This document shows, piece after piece, positions 1-10,917 of a DNA stretch of 21,662 nucleotides (its first letter is position 1; the number at the start of each line of letters is the position of its first letter). Both the position numbers and the translations under genes were made by a program. The DNA comes from Tetrahymena elliotti 4EA (taxonomy: Eukaryota; Ciliophora; Oligohymenophorea; Hymenostomatida; Tetrahymenidae): positions 145,270 through 166,931 of the forward strand of contig JH720395.1 in the NCBI GenBank assembly GCA_000231825.2, read 5' to 3'. The notes beneath the pieces were generated by a model. That model was not told the origin of the DNA, did no database searches, and saw only the letters and a list, made by a program, of their open reading frames with translations.

Positions 1-2245
1 TTTTGCACCCTATGGGCCGATGCTATTGTAACTTGAGATATTAGAAAAAATAGTAAATAAAATAAATATGGAGGAGAAGGACAATTTCAACAAGTTTATT
101 AGTTTTTAAAAAACTAATTTTTAATAGATAAATTTAATATAATGTACTTACGAGAGATTAATTTCTACTTATTCACAACATTTTATTAATTCTAGGTCTT
201 TTATAGAGCTTATTTTTATTTCTTTAGTCTCTTTAACATGTTTAGTTTTAATAACTGAAATAATTTTCTTCATTTCATTTAAATTAGATAAAAATTATTG
301 ATGGTTTTATTCTACCAAATTGGAAAGAGAATATCTATAATTATGATCCCAAACAACAAAGTGTAAAATCATTTAGTAAATTTTTGAACTTTCATTTATT
401 TTTATTTTAGAATTTTCAAAAGGTTTATTAAACTTTGATGATGTCAATGATATGAATTTTATATTTGGCAATTATCTTAATATGAGAAAATTATCTATTA
501 AACATAATAAAAGACCAACTGAGTAAGAATCTGACTATTTAAATAATTAAAAACTAAAATTAAATTAAATTTTTTTAAATTTTACTTTTTTAGAATAAAT
601 TTTTTTTTCTTCATCTTTCTATAATAGTATTTCTGGGGCTTAATATCCCATATTTCCTATATTCTTTTTTATTTATTAATAAATTATATAAATAATTTTC
701 ACTATTATTTATTTTACATCTAAAGATTGAATAGAATCTTAGCTATTGTCAAGCTATAATGATAGTCCAAAATCACCTATGAATAAAAATAATTTAATCT
801 ATTTAAGTATTAAAAATAAAATACTTACATAATTTAATATTAATTTGATTTCCTTCTATGCTTACTAAAAAATTTTCAGGTTTAATATCTCTATGAATAA
901 TATTAAACCAATGTATATAATTTACAGAGTCTATGATTTATATAGCCATATTCAATTTATGACTCTCATCATATTCCCCATCTATTGTCTGCCTTTCTAG
1001 ATATTCTTATAAATTACCTTTTTTAAATTAAAAATATTACTAATCAATATTAAAAGATAAAAATACTTATTTAAATTAATATTGTTTTTTTTTAAATTTG
1101 AATTTTTAAATATCAACACTTTTGTAATATTTAGAGAATTATATATTTTACTCAAATAAGTTTGAATTGATTTATATCGAGTAAATTATTTTCTGTAATT
1201 TATAAACGATTGATAAATTTATATTGTAGAGTATCTATTACTTCTCATAATTGTGGTTTTCAAATTTTTAAAAATTTTGTGTTAATATTTTCCTTACTAA
1301 TTTTTTTCCTTCATTTTCCTGTGACCTTCCCTCCCCCCCAATTATTTCATTTATTTTATAAATTGAATTTAAAAATTTTAATAAAATTTGGCTGATTTGA
1401 AAAAAAGTAAAATTAAATTTTGAAATAAATAAATAAATTTTGATAATAACTATTTTTGATAACAATCAAAAAAATTCATAAAAGCATCAGGGAAATATTT
1501 TTGATTAAAAATTTTTTAATTGACTTTTTAGAAGCATAATGACATTCGTAATAACATTATTATTATGATAAAGATGGAAAAAATAAATGAAATGAAAAAA
1601 TTATTTTAATTTATTCTTTTGACAATTTTAAAATATTTTCGTTATCAAAGTTTATTTCAAGCAAATTATTCAATAAATTTATTTTTTAAAAGAAATTACC
1701 TTTTTATAAAAGAGAAAGAAGCATTGAATATTTGATTTGTTCATTAAATGGATTTTTATGTCTTCATTAACAAACACTACATTCAAAAATAATTAAAAAA
1801 TAAAATATTTACACTAACAAATTTCCATTTCCATAACAAAGTAAGCTTTATTTTCTGTTTAAACTGTAATATCATTACCATCTTCATCCTCATCATCCTT
1901 TTCTTCCATAAGATAGAAAGAATCATATACATTGACCAAAAAATCAGATTGGCTAAACTCCTTAAGCATATCATACTCTCTTTTCAAAGCATCAATACCG
2001 TTCTTGTCTTCTTTTTTAGAACTGGTCAAAAATTTCAAAGCTACTTCTCGCTCTTCCTTGGTATTTTTTGCTTTCAGTAAGAGGGCATAAGCACCACAAT
2101 TTAAGTATTAGAAACTTGAATAATGCTTTTTTTAGCTGAACATTAACTTAATGATTTCTTTCACATTTGCTTTATTAATCTAACAATCCTTGGATATTTA
2201 ATCAGAGATGGTTTCGATTATTTAGTTTTGCAACTTCTTAGACAT
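1..2245 (-). CDS. Protein kinase with C-terminal leucine-rich repeats (3' end beyond window)
   Basis: This is probably a Ser/Thr protein kinase that phosphorylates proteins with ATP; the substrate is unknown. Exons read leftward: 2245-1813, 1017-829, 776-718, 663-586, 534-152, and 31 to beyond base 1. Phases agree at every junction. Visible landmarks are the VALK lysine (K71), the helix-C glutamate in LKREYDMLKEF, the hinge FVMEMEIC, HRDIKPEN (H186-N193), CDFGLS (D209-G211) after a 52-bp intron, an APE-like motif (GYQAPEIL) and SDSYSVGLLL for subdomain IX. The glycine loop is poor (CGAYALLLK). After the kinase core the last exons read KCCEQVEINLS then YNSIGPQGAK, the start of a ribonuclease-inhibitor-type LRR, an architecture common in Tetrahymena. 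The activation loop could be read unspliced, but removing 717-664 gives a normal length. The start is the first ATG in frame. Intron 1 is unusually long (795 bp). Confidence 0.88.
1018..1812 (-). other. Long first intron of the kinase gene (795 bp)
   Basis: The donor is T|GTAAATAT and the acceptor AAAAAAG|GTAATTT. Joining the flanks gives MEIC-QC-NLQEYLE, a continuous kinase hinge, so no coding sequence is missing. Nearly all other introns in this window are 38-120 bp. The intron holds a C-run near 1330-1340 in otherwise AT-rich DNA and no convincing ORF. It could be an ordinary long intron or could contain an old insertion. Confidence 0.7.
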
Positions 2246-3480
2246 TTGGATCCTATCTTACGCTATGAGACTGGGTTTTACTAACTACTTACTAACAACT
2301 AATATTGACTGTATAAGTGCTTATGTTATTATTACTAACAACAATTTTTCAAAGGTATTAAAATATATATGTAAATTAGACTTGAAAATTCAAAAGAAAG
2401 AGGTTTTTTAATTAACAAAAGTCCTTTTAAACAAAAAGTATTTTTTTTCTCATGCATTATGCTTCAAATATACTAATATCTTTTTTAACTTTCTTATTCA
2501 TTTTAATTCAATAACTAACTGTCTTACTCTTTACTACCATTTTTTTCTTTTCTTATTATTTACTCAAATTTTTAAAAATTATTTTAGAAACTAAATAATG
2601 AATATTTCTAGAATCATTTGTAAGATTTTCTTTAAAACTTTAAATTTTAAAATATTTTTTATATTATTGATAATTGATAATAATCATTCAAAATTTAATA
2701 AAAGTTCCCTAGTATCTGAATGTTAATTTTCATTAATCTGAGGTATTTATTTGTCCAAATTTCTCATCCCAAATTAATTAAGACAATAATATAAACATTC
2801 AAAATTTTATATTCAATAAAAAAAGAAAGATTTAAATTATCCTTAAATATTTATCATTTTTCATAATATTTTTATTATTTTTATTAAAAGAGAATATTCT
2901 TAATAATTAATAGAAAAATTATTTTTTAAATGATTTATATGGTAAATCAAAGAATTAAAGAAATATTAAAATAAATAAGCAGATTGATACTGAATAAACA
3001 ATTTATTCATCTATTTAAAAAAAATAAATTAAGAACTTTTGAATAATTTAATATGCAAAAGTTATGAGAAGGACTAAAAAAAGAGTAATTTTTTAATAAC
3101 ACATAATAAATATGTAATAAAATTGTAACACTTATTAGTTAAAATTATTTGCATTGATTATTTTATTTTTGATTAAGTTATTCTTTCTTCTGTTAAAAGA
3201 AATAGAATTTATAAAAAGCGTTTATCTTATCTTCTTCTGTAAATGGTAGATAGTACACAAATTTCTAACTTACAATTTAATTGACTCTATACTTATAAAA
3301 AGATTTTTAAAAAGTTATAAAAGAAACTTTTGTTATTTTATAAATATTTTAGAACCCAAAATTACTAATGATATCATCTAATTTTTTCTTATCCTAAATA
3401 TAATTTCTAGTTCATCTACTATTTCAAATAAATAATTATTTAATATTAAAAAAGAAAAAGAAAACCACTAACTTCAAAAT
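2246..3480. other. AT-rich intergenic region upstream of the kinase
   Basis: I see no recognisable gene here. It should contain the kinase promoter and 5' leader next to 2245. A short frame starting at ATG 2939 and ending at TGA near 3066 (about 41 codons) has no recognisable feature and is of a length expected by chance under this code. Confidence 0.5.
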
Positions 3481-3547
3481 TTGAAGAAAGAAAAAGTAAA
3501 AAAAACTGAGTCAAAATGCCAAACCAACCTTTAAAAAAATAAAATAG

Positions 3548-3820
3548 ATGAACTAATTCAAATAATTGAAATAGTAAACCCACCAACTCTCTTCAATAAA
3601 TAAATAGAATTAAATAAGAAAAAATAACAGGAAAGTGGGAACTCTGGCTCCTTCCCCGGTTAAAAATCCACAGAATGCTCTAAATCCATTTGCAGGAAAA
3701 AAAAACTCTCAAAAAATTCAACCTCCCAATAAACCAGTATAGGGTGGCCAACACAGTTTACTGTTTTGGGTGAAAGTTATTCCAAAATTAATGACACTTA
3801 AGGCCTTACAATATTTATGA
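3548..3820 (+). CDS. Possible small ORF or exon in a GC-richer island
   Basis: Between about 3630 and 3830 the base composition is clearly richer in G and C than the surroundings, as exons are in this genome. One forward frame runs from ATG 3548 to TGA 3818-3820 (90 codons), is Asn/Gln/Lys-rich at first and then contains APSPVKNPQNALNPFAGKK and a short hydrophobic end. Another forward frame covering about 3360-3850 is also open, contains the acidic-amphipathic stretch KIDELIQIIEIVNPP, and could be the real one. A reverse frame is also open. No family is recognised, and no partner exon was found. Treat this as a candidate exon or gene remnant with undecided frame. Confidence 0.28.
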
Positions 3821-4189
3821 CATTTACCTTGTTTCTAAATTTATGATACCTAGAAAAATTAAAAAAATTATTTTTTTTCTTAATTTTTTGATACTTGATA
3901 AATTCTCATTCGATCAACACCTAATATTAATTAATATTAATTTATTAATTTTGGTAAATTTTAATATTCTATTTTTTTTTCTCACATAATCACCACTATT
4001 CATATGAAATTTATTTTAATTTACATTTTATTTATTTTTCTTTAAATAAAAATATAAATTTTATAATACTTAATAAAATTTTATTTTTAAAATTTCAATT
4101 TGAATTACATCAGTAAATCGAACTGAAACAATAAAAATTATTATTTGTAGAAACTCACTTTGTAAAAAAATTTTATTTAGAATTAGAAC
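3821..4189. other. AT-rich spacer
   Basis: I see no gene or structured element here. It lies between the GC-richer island and the end of the hAT-like relic. I could not identify a terminal inverted repeat or target-site duplication for the transposon. Confidence 0.5.
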
Positions 4190-4980
4190 TCACCTTAAAA
4201 ATATTTTCAATATATTTTGTATGAAAAAAATTTACTTTAATAAATTTTCTTAAACTATATCAAGTAAATAGTTATTCCTTAAAAATTTACCTTTAATTAT
4301 AAATAAATAAATATTTTTATTTAAATCATAGATAATCTAAAAATAGTCTCTTTAAAAAGCTTTGAATATCTCTTCAGTAACAACACTTTTAGATAAATTA
4401 TACTTAATATTGTTTAAACCTTCTTCAAGACTGGAATTTTTTCTGTTTCTTCTGGTGATATATATTGATTATATACTGAAAGCTCTTAGATTATGAATTT
4501 TTGATACATGAATGCATATAATAATTTTACTTAGATTAGAGAGTAATGTATATTTTAATGAAATAGTCTTCCAAAATTCAAGAACATCTTAAGGGAATCC
4601 ATGTAAATATTCAAATTTATCCATTTTGTAATTTTTGAACTTTAATTTAATCATTTACTCAATTATTGAAAAAAGAGATATTTTTTCTTTTGATGATGAA
4701 TTTCTTAGTAAATTATTTAAAACTATTAGTATTTTGTTTGTTTATTTGAGAATTAGTTATCTTAGTATATCTACTAAAAGAGGTGATAAACTTATTTCAA
4801 TTAAATGATTTAACTTCATATTTTCTTAATTTGTACTGATATTCCGTAGAATTAATCCTATAAATCGGATATAAGATTAATAATATATTCTGTTTTATAA
4901 AAGTGAGATTTAAATTTCTATTCCAAAATCTCTAAAAATTTTAACTTAAAAATTTGGTTTTAACTAGATATTTCAAGAAA
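4190..4980 (-). pseudogene. hAT-family transposase relic (C-terminal half, frameshifted)
   Basis: The leftward frame reads HGFPQDVLEFWKTISLKYTL (around 4605-4545), then SKIIICIHVSKIHNLRAFSI, YITRRNRKNSSLEEGLNNIK and KYNL (to about 4395). This follows the hAT C-terminal dimerisation domain in order: the FW motif, the 'P.LS.LA..IL.I..S...ER.FS' block, then the 'RRNRLS.E..E.L..IK.N' block. The usual S-S-x-x-S-E-R part is degraded to VSKIHNLR. Upstream, a different frame gives KSHFYKTEYIINLISDLQDQ FYG, similar to the 'LLDPRFKG' segment, and stops at TGA 4818-4816. The two halves need a frame change near 4816-4860. The downstream frame ends at TGA 4192-4190. In life the protein would cut and paste its element; here it is broken. 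More remnants may lie up to about 5300, but I cannot recognise them. Confidence 0.72.
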
Positions 4981-5275
4981 AAAGATAACTGATATTTAAA
5001 AACAAAAATAAATATTTTTTATTTAAAAATAATAAATTAGTTGAAGAAGATTTGTGAAAAATATTTAAAAATCTAATTTAAATGAATAAATATGAATTAA
5101 GTAATAAAATGCTAAAATAAATCTAGTAAAATGATAAACATAAAATAAATTTTAAGAAACGAGGTTTATTGGTTCTTAGTTTTGTATTTCAGTTGCTCTT
5201 ATTACAAATTTTTAATAAACTAAAACATTTATGTGTGAGTTCATTTAGTAAATTCAAAAGTAGTTAATGCCCATC

Positions 5276-6375
5276 ATTTCATTAATATTAAATAATTATT
5301 CCAAACAAAAATGAAAAATTTAACTAATCTTTTTGCTTTTTGAAGTTTTATTCTTAATCTCTATTTAACTATGAGACGAATATAAAGCTTTTAGAAATGA
5401 AAAAATATTCAATATTGAAAAAAGAAGTGTTGAAAGAATGAGAAAAACTTAAAAAGTTGAATTAAATTCCATTAAATAAAATTAATGAATGATCTAATGA
5501 GAGCAAAACACAAATAAATAAGTAGATCAGTCGCTTGCTCATAAATTAAAATGATTTTACCTGAGATCAAGAGTCAAAGTTTAGAGATGAGAACATTTTG
5601 TTAAATCTGATCCTAATTTGTATGCACTCATTTCATCAATTTTACTCTCTCTTTTAAAAATTATAAAAATAGTGTAAATATTGAATAAAGAAATGTTTAA
5701 AGAATTACAAAAACATAAATCAAAATCAATTAGTAATAAATCTTAGTTGAAAATTAAAATTCAAAAATTCATAAAAAATAATGAAAAATTATTTTTACAT
5801 TAATTTCACAGTCAAAATTTGAAGTTTTGAGCATTTTGCTAACTCTGAAACAAATTTTTATGCTCCCGTTTTACCAATTTTATTGTTACTTTTAAAAAAG
5901 TTTTTAAATATATTAGTATTGAATAAAAAAAAAAGAAAAGATGAGAAAAATAAAATAAATTGAATTAAATTTGCAACTTCAAACAAACATGCATAATTAA
6001 TATTGATAAACTAATTTTACATTAATTTAAGAGTTAAAATTTAGAGATTCGAACATTTTGTTAACTCAGATCCTAATTTCTATTTATTTATTTCACCAAT
6101 ATTTAGATAACCTTTAAAAAATTAGATAATAAAATTTTTAATCAAAAAATATTAAAATAATGAGAAAGAAAAGAAAGTGTGAATAAAATAGAGAACAACT
6201 AATAAAAGTTAATGAACAATCTAAACATCAAAGAAATCAAAATATATTCTTCAATCAGTTAGTAAGCAAGTAAGTAATTCAGTTATAAATCAAAATATTC
6301 ATTTATTCAAAAATATATAATAAATATTGAAAAACTATTTTTGCCTTATTTCAAGAGTACATATTTCTAGATTAG
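5276..6375 (+). repeat. Degenerate tandem repeat array, locus 1
   Basis: Three to four diverged copies of a unit of roughly 220-330 bp. The best anchor is a TTAGAGATTAGAGCATTTTG-like block followed by TAA.TC.GATCCTAAT, seen at about 5581, 5821 and 6041, with a partial copy at 6352-6376. Other shared blocks are GAATGAGAAAAACTTA (5436), a run of AATGAATGA-type words, and AGTCGCTTGCTCATAAATTA (5531). The same blocks occur in the same order in 17442-18285. The array begins next to the hAT-like relic. Copies are partial and contain deletions, so unit borders are approximate. Confidence 0.72.
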
Positions 6376-7617
6376 ATAAGTTTAAATAATAATAAATAAA
6401 ATTACTTCAAATAAATATCTAGCTAAATTATGAAGATAAATTAGATTTGAGCAACTTTTGATAAATAAGAGTGAAAATATATTTTTAGTTTCTAAAAAAT
6501 TTAGAGTCCATAAGTTAGATTTTTAAATTATTTTATATCCTTTAAATACATTAATTATTTTTTTTTTCTTTTCTTAGAAACTAAATTGAAGATGAATGAA
6601 AATCATTAATTTAATAAAAATTTTCAAAAAAATTATTAAAAGAAATAGAAATTTCTGATTAATTATTACAAATTAAATTTAGAATACAATTTTTAAACAT
6701 AACAAGCAAGTTTTCTCTTCATCTGATTAGATTAATTTTAAGAAAATAAAAGATATTTTTTGAGTTTAATTGTTATTTAACTTCAACCTAAAAATTTATA
6801 ATTTATTTAAAATTTTAATTTTTTTAATTTGGTTAATTGAAAAAAAGTAAAAAAAATTATTTCATAATTATTTTTGAAGAAAGAAAAAAACAAATAGAAT
6901 TTAAAGTTATCTTTTTAAATAGTTAAGCTTTGAAAAATATTATTTTTTTACTAAAAAATTTTTGAAAGCTTTTCATAAATTTTCTAAAGAAAATAATTTA
7001 AGATTTAATTTTATTGCTTTTGAAGTATAACTTTTATTTTACTCTAGTTAATTATTAGAGTTATTAGCTTAACAATTAAGCTAAATAAATATTAGATTTT
7101 CTTATGTTTGATAAAGGTAGATTAGCCCAAAATAATTTCAATATTTATCTATAAAATTAAATATGAAAGTGAAAATGGTTTTATAAAATTTATTCTGTAT
7201 TTTTTACTTTTTTTATTTGATTTAAAAATTCGTTTTAACGCATTTTTTAATGCCTAATTTTGATGAAATAAATTAAGAAGCTATAGCCTGTCTAATGAGT
7301 TAAATATCTAAAACATTTTTTTATCTATTTACACATACAGTTGAAATACATATTTTTACAAAATTAAAATTTTTCTTATTAGTATTTATTTTAGCTATAC
7401 TAGGATACAAGTAATTAATTAATGACTTAAAGGGTATGAAATTAAATTTGCAATTAATTTTCTAAAATTTTTATATTTACTGTATATTTTATTGTTAATA
7501 GGCAATTACAAAATAATAATAAAAAAAGTATTAGGCTTTTTGTATTTTTTGAATAAAAATTTTGGGTATTAATATAAGTAGGGTCTTAATATAGGAGCTA
7601 AGCTAAATAAAATTTAA
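6376..7617. other. AT-rich region, possibly decayed 3' part of the LRR locus
   Basis: I see no confident gene. On the minus strand a few LRR-like scraps are possible, for example LGQSTFIKHKKIQYLFSL near 7120-7070, but they are not strong enough to annotate. Long TGA-free frames here are expected by chance because of the base composition. Confidence 0.4.
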
Positions 7618-9562
7618 TTGATCAAATATAAGATCAAATTCAAACAAAATTAATCAATTATTTTTAATAATATAGATAAAGGGAGATTTAAGAATGCTCA
7701 AGTAATATTAATCAATTTAAAGTTATAAATTCTTTAGTTCTTAATTAGATTTTATGATTATAGATTAATATTCATAATTGAGGTTTCTTTTTAAACGAAA
7801 TGAGAAATAGAAAGAAAAAAAGTAAAATTATAATATAATAAATTTAAAAATAATTTTAATCAACATTTATCATTTAAGTTTAACTGATAAATTATTTAGT
7901 AACAATTAATTCAAAAGCAAAAGTAGTTAACTATTCTCAAAGCCTTTCTGAAGAGCAAGTTCTTTAAAAAATACTTGTTATTATTATTGCTTCTTTTAAT
8001 TAAAAATAAGGGTTTCAATTTATAGATATTTAGATTTAAGTAATTTTACTCAATTTATAACTTGAAAAAAGCTAAATTAGTATCTCTTAGAGAGTTAACT
8101 AAATAAAAAACACTTTCTTATGTGAATGGAATATTAAGACTTTAGTTTTTTAAAATATATTTAAATGAGAGAAAAAAGTTAACAATTTACTCTAGAATAA
8201 GTTCTAAAGAGATCAATTGACTCCACTATCCTAACATCTATCCTAAGGATATAATTCCATCACTTGTGATTTCAGAAAACCTTTTTCATAATTTATAACA
8301 ATAAATATCCTCAAATAAAAAATTAAATTTAGGAAGCTACCTAAGATTAATCTTAAATTGTATGACACTTTTGCTTTAAGTTAATGGTTTTATAAGATTA
8401 AGCATAGTTTCATCATCTATTTCATTGGAGCTATTTTTAAATAAAATTATGAGATTAATTTGTGAAAGAAAAACTTAAAATAGATTTAGATTCATTATAA
8501 TAAAAGTTTTATCTTAATAATAAATTTGATTACCATGAAATATTTATTCAAAAAAAACAACAAATGAAAAAAAAGGAAATCTTATTGAAAAAATATTTAA
8601 ATAAAATTGAAGTAAGATTACATCATTTTTAGTCTAATAGATTGAAGATTTTGTAGTTTTGCTAAAGAATTACCTAAAGCAAAGGCTCCTTATAATCTGA
8701 TATTATTATTACTTTAAATTATAAAAAATTAATTTTATTTTAATATGACAGAAATTAGTTAAACTTTTTTTATGAATACATGAATACAAGTTAAAAAAAC
8801 AACACAACAAATAAATTTTTAACTAAAAAAATTCCTTACTCAAATTTAAGAGCTATCTACTAAAGACTTTCAAATTTTTCTATATGTTTGCATAAATTCA
8901 AAATACCTTCATCTTAAAGTTTATTAATATCAGTGTTTTTGCTATTTTTTTATTATTTAATGTTAATTTATTATTTTTCAAACATTTTTTTCTTTAAAAC
9001 ATCTTATTTCCTCATTTTTTCAACTCTCTCTTCAATGATTTTTAATTTTTCAAAATTAAAGAAATAAGTATTAATTTTTTGTAATACATTTTTTGTTATT
9101 TTGAGGGAGTTAATGATTAAGAAATATGGTGGATTTATTGATAGAAAAAACAGTTTAATTTAATAATAAACTAATAGCTAATTACTTGTATTCTATTCTT
9201 AATGAAGTTAATAAATGAAAGTTTGTTAGAAATTAAAACATTTCACAAATAGTATTAACACTTATTGTATCTATATAACTTTTATTTTAAATAATTGAAT
9301 AAAAAATAAAATATTTAGATTAGAATTATTTTACTTTATTTAGATAGTTAAATCTGTAAGTTTTTGATGACTTTAAATAGCTTTCACTAATTATAAGAAA
9401 TTTTCATCACTTATAGAACTATTCCTAAAATAATTTAGGAAATTTAACATAATATTTCTTTTTTTTTAGTTAATTTTACTCCATATTTATTTTGAAAGTC
9501 TTTAAATTTTAAATCTTCTTTAATCCTGATTGTAAATCATTAACTTTAATGTCATCAAATTC
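7618..9562 (-). pseudogene. Array of leucine-rich repeats, one unit per small exon, probably decaying
   Basis: At least twelve RNI-type LRR units of 27-31 residues read leftward. Approximate exons: 9562-9476 (NDLQSGLKKIQNLKTFKINM), 9423-9331 (SDENFLQLVKAIQSHQKLTD), 9271-9186, 9123-9004, 8937-8839 (DEGILNLCKHIEKFESLQQI), 8701-8622 (GAFALGNSLAKLQNLQSIRL), 8435-8341 (NEIDDETMLNLIKPL), 8276-8190 (SDGIISLGQMLGQWSQLISL), 8138-8049 (ESVFYLVNSLRDTNLAFFKL), 7970-7906, 7779-7708 and 7707-7618. Most exons end after an L.L.LEQ-type strand with GTAA, the same point in the repeat where the kinase gene at the window start is interrupted. LRRs bind protein partners. An in-frame TGA at 7656-7654 breaks the last unit. 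I found no kinase domain. It is most likely a decaying paralogue of the kinase-LRR gene; a live gene with some mis-called exons is possible. Confidence 0.75.
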
Positions 9563-10270
9563 TACTGATCTTATTTTTTGATAAATATTTTAAATAAATT
9601 AAAAATAGAAGAATTTGAAATTATTTTCAGTGAGTTTATTGATCTTGTTTATTTGAATCATTTTATTTAAATTAAAAAAAAATATTCAAAAAGTTTTAAG
9701 GAATTAAACAATATTTAAAAAAAATACAAAAGCTAAATCTTTAAGTAAACCAAGTTAACGCATTTTCCTAAAACCTCCGACAAGCTTTAGATTTCCTCAT
9801 TTTTAATTTTTTCTTGAAAAATAAAAGGACCAAAGTAAGAAAATGATATCATTTTTTAAGTGGATAAATCAGAAGTTAGTAACTTTTAATTAAAAAAAAT
9901 AAATTTATTCATTTATTTAGCGAGAAAATACTTCATTTAGATTTTAAAACTTAGAACTATTTAGTTTCATTGAATAGCTTTTTTTTAACTATCAGATTCC
10001 AATTTTAATTTTTTTGTTTTTAAGAATTATTAAAAATTGAAATATATCCTTAGAGAAACTATTGGAGAAAGAATGTATGAAAAGGATTAGTTTTACCTTT
10101 TAACGATTTTAATTTTTTTAAGAAATAGATTCTTCAAAATTATGATCAGAAAAATAATTAAAAATTAATTTTCCATATTTTCTGATAGATGATGAACAGA
10201 AAAATTAGATATTATCTTCAAAATTAAAAATGAAAATAAATACAAATAATATAAATAAAATTAATTCATT
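9563..10270 (-). pseudogene. Probable 5' part of the LRR locus, exon structure unresolved
   Basis: Coding-like scraps continue upstream of the LRR array on the same strand. They include DNIQFFCSSSIRKYGKLIFN at about 10225-10165, an LRR-like stretch ending SFKIQMK near 9990-9935 that carries an in-frame TGA at 9968-9966, and a GC-richer block at 9750-9810 that can be read as NLKLVGGFRKMRQLGLLKDL (LRR-like) or, in another frame, from an ATG as MRKSKACRRFQENA. An ATG at 10270 opens a frame that ends at the 9968-9966 TGA. I cannot join these into one model. They may be the start of the LRR gene or a second broken copy. Confidence 0.4.
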
Positions 10271-10375
10271 TATTATTTATTTTATTCGTTTTTATTAATT
10301 TTTTATGCAATTTTTAAAAAAATGTTTTATTTTTATTTTTAAAAATTAAAACAATTTAAGTGTTTTCCTCATTTC
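10241..10375 (+). repeat. Direct repeat, left copy
   Basis: It starts with 26 bases identical to the right copy at 10849 (first ten TACAAATAAT) and stays alignable with small changes for about 130 bp, including AAAATGTTTTATTTTT. The spacing between copies is 608 bp. It overlaps the presumed 5' end of the LRR locus. Confidence 0.6.
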
Positions 10376-10424
10376 ATTACCTTATTTCCTCTTTATCTCG
10401 TTTCTCACCATTAGCCAAAAATAG

Positions 10425-10482
10425 TAGCGAATATGAAGAGTTGTATTTTGAAAATTCGCTATATTTCGCAAACCCAATTCGC
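10425..10482. promoter_or_regulatory. TTCGC cluster with 8-bp inverted repeat
   Basis: TAGCGAAT at 10425-10432 and ATTCGCTA at 10454-10461 form a perfect inverted repeat around a 21-base loop. TTCGC (or its complement) occurs four times in 56 bp, at 10427, 10456, 10465 and 10478. CpG-containing words are rare elsewhere in this window. The cluster lies between the leftward LRR locus and a rightward small ORF, where a shared promoter would be expected. A protein-binding site or a small structured RNA is possible; function is not known. Confidence 0.35.
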
Positions 10483-10581
10483 AGCTTGTCACAAATAAAT
10501 ACGGTATTTAGATATAAAAAAATACTCCTCTCATAAATAAAAAATAAATTACAAGTTTACATTAATAAAAACGAAATTAAG

Positions 10582-10917
10582 ATGGTTCTGACATATTTTA
10601 CTAAGGGATTTATTATTGGTGCTTATAAATAGATTATTAACAAAAAATTAGAAATAAAAAAAATTAAATTCAATAAATAAAATGAATTAATAATTTACTT
10701 TATGAATATTTGTTAGGTAATTTTTTAAAAATTATTTTATTTTATTTTGTTTTTGTTGAAATATTTTCTTCATTTTATTTTTTCTAAAGTTTTTTAGATT
10801 TCAAGATAAAGTGATTATGTAGATAATGTAATGAAAGATGAAATTAAGTACAAATAATATAAATAAAATTAATTAATAAATCATTTATTTTATTAAGTTT
10901 TTAATTTTTATTAGTGA
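10582..10917 (+). CDS. Small hypothetical ORF beginning MVLTYFTKGFIIGAYKQ
   Basis: It runs from ATG at 10582 to TGA at 10915-10917 (111 codons, unspliced). The first 17 residues look coding: balanced codons and a KGF..GAY hydrophobic segment of a kind found in very small organelle membrane proteins. After that the frame is AT-rich and low in information. A GTAATTTTTT donor near 10716 and a TTTTTTAG acceptor near 10799 would remove about 85 bp and join to ISRQSDYVDNVMKDEIKYK. No family is recognised. The downstream part overlaps the right direct repeat. It could be a real short gene or a chance frame. Confidence 0.28.

Noticed and set aside
1210..1465. Short frames on both strands inside the kinase intron
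   Set aside because: They lie within a region cleanly removed by splicing, are almost pure Phe/Leu/Ile/Lys/Asn and show no motif.
2939..3066. Plus-strand frame of about 41 codons from ATG 2939
   Set aside because: The length and Lys/Ile/Asn-rich composition are what chance gives when TGA is the only stop; no motif and no splice partner.
3519..3533. CAAACCAACCTTTAA, similar to the Tetrahymena chromosome breakage sequence
   Set aside because: It shares the AAACCAACCT core but differs from the 15-base consensus at four positions, and the sequence continues without a telomere. It may be a chance match.
7900..8465. Plus-strand frames that resembled the N-terminal part of a hAT transposase
   Set aside because: The same bases read on the minus strand give four regular leucine-rich repeats with matching splice sites, which continue the pattern on both sides. 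The plus-strand likeness is weak and is the antisense of real repeats.
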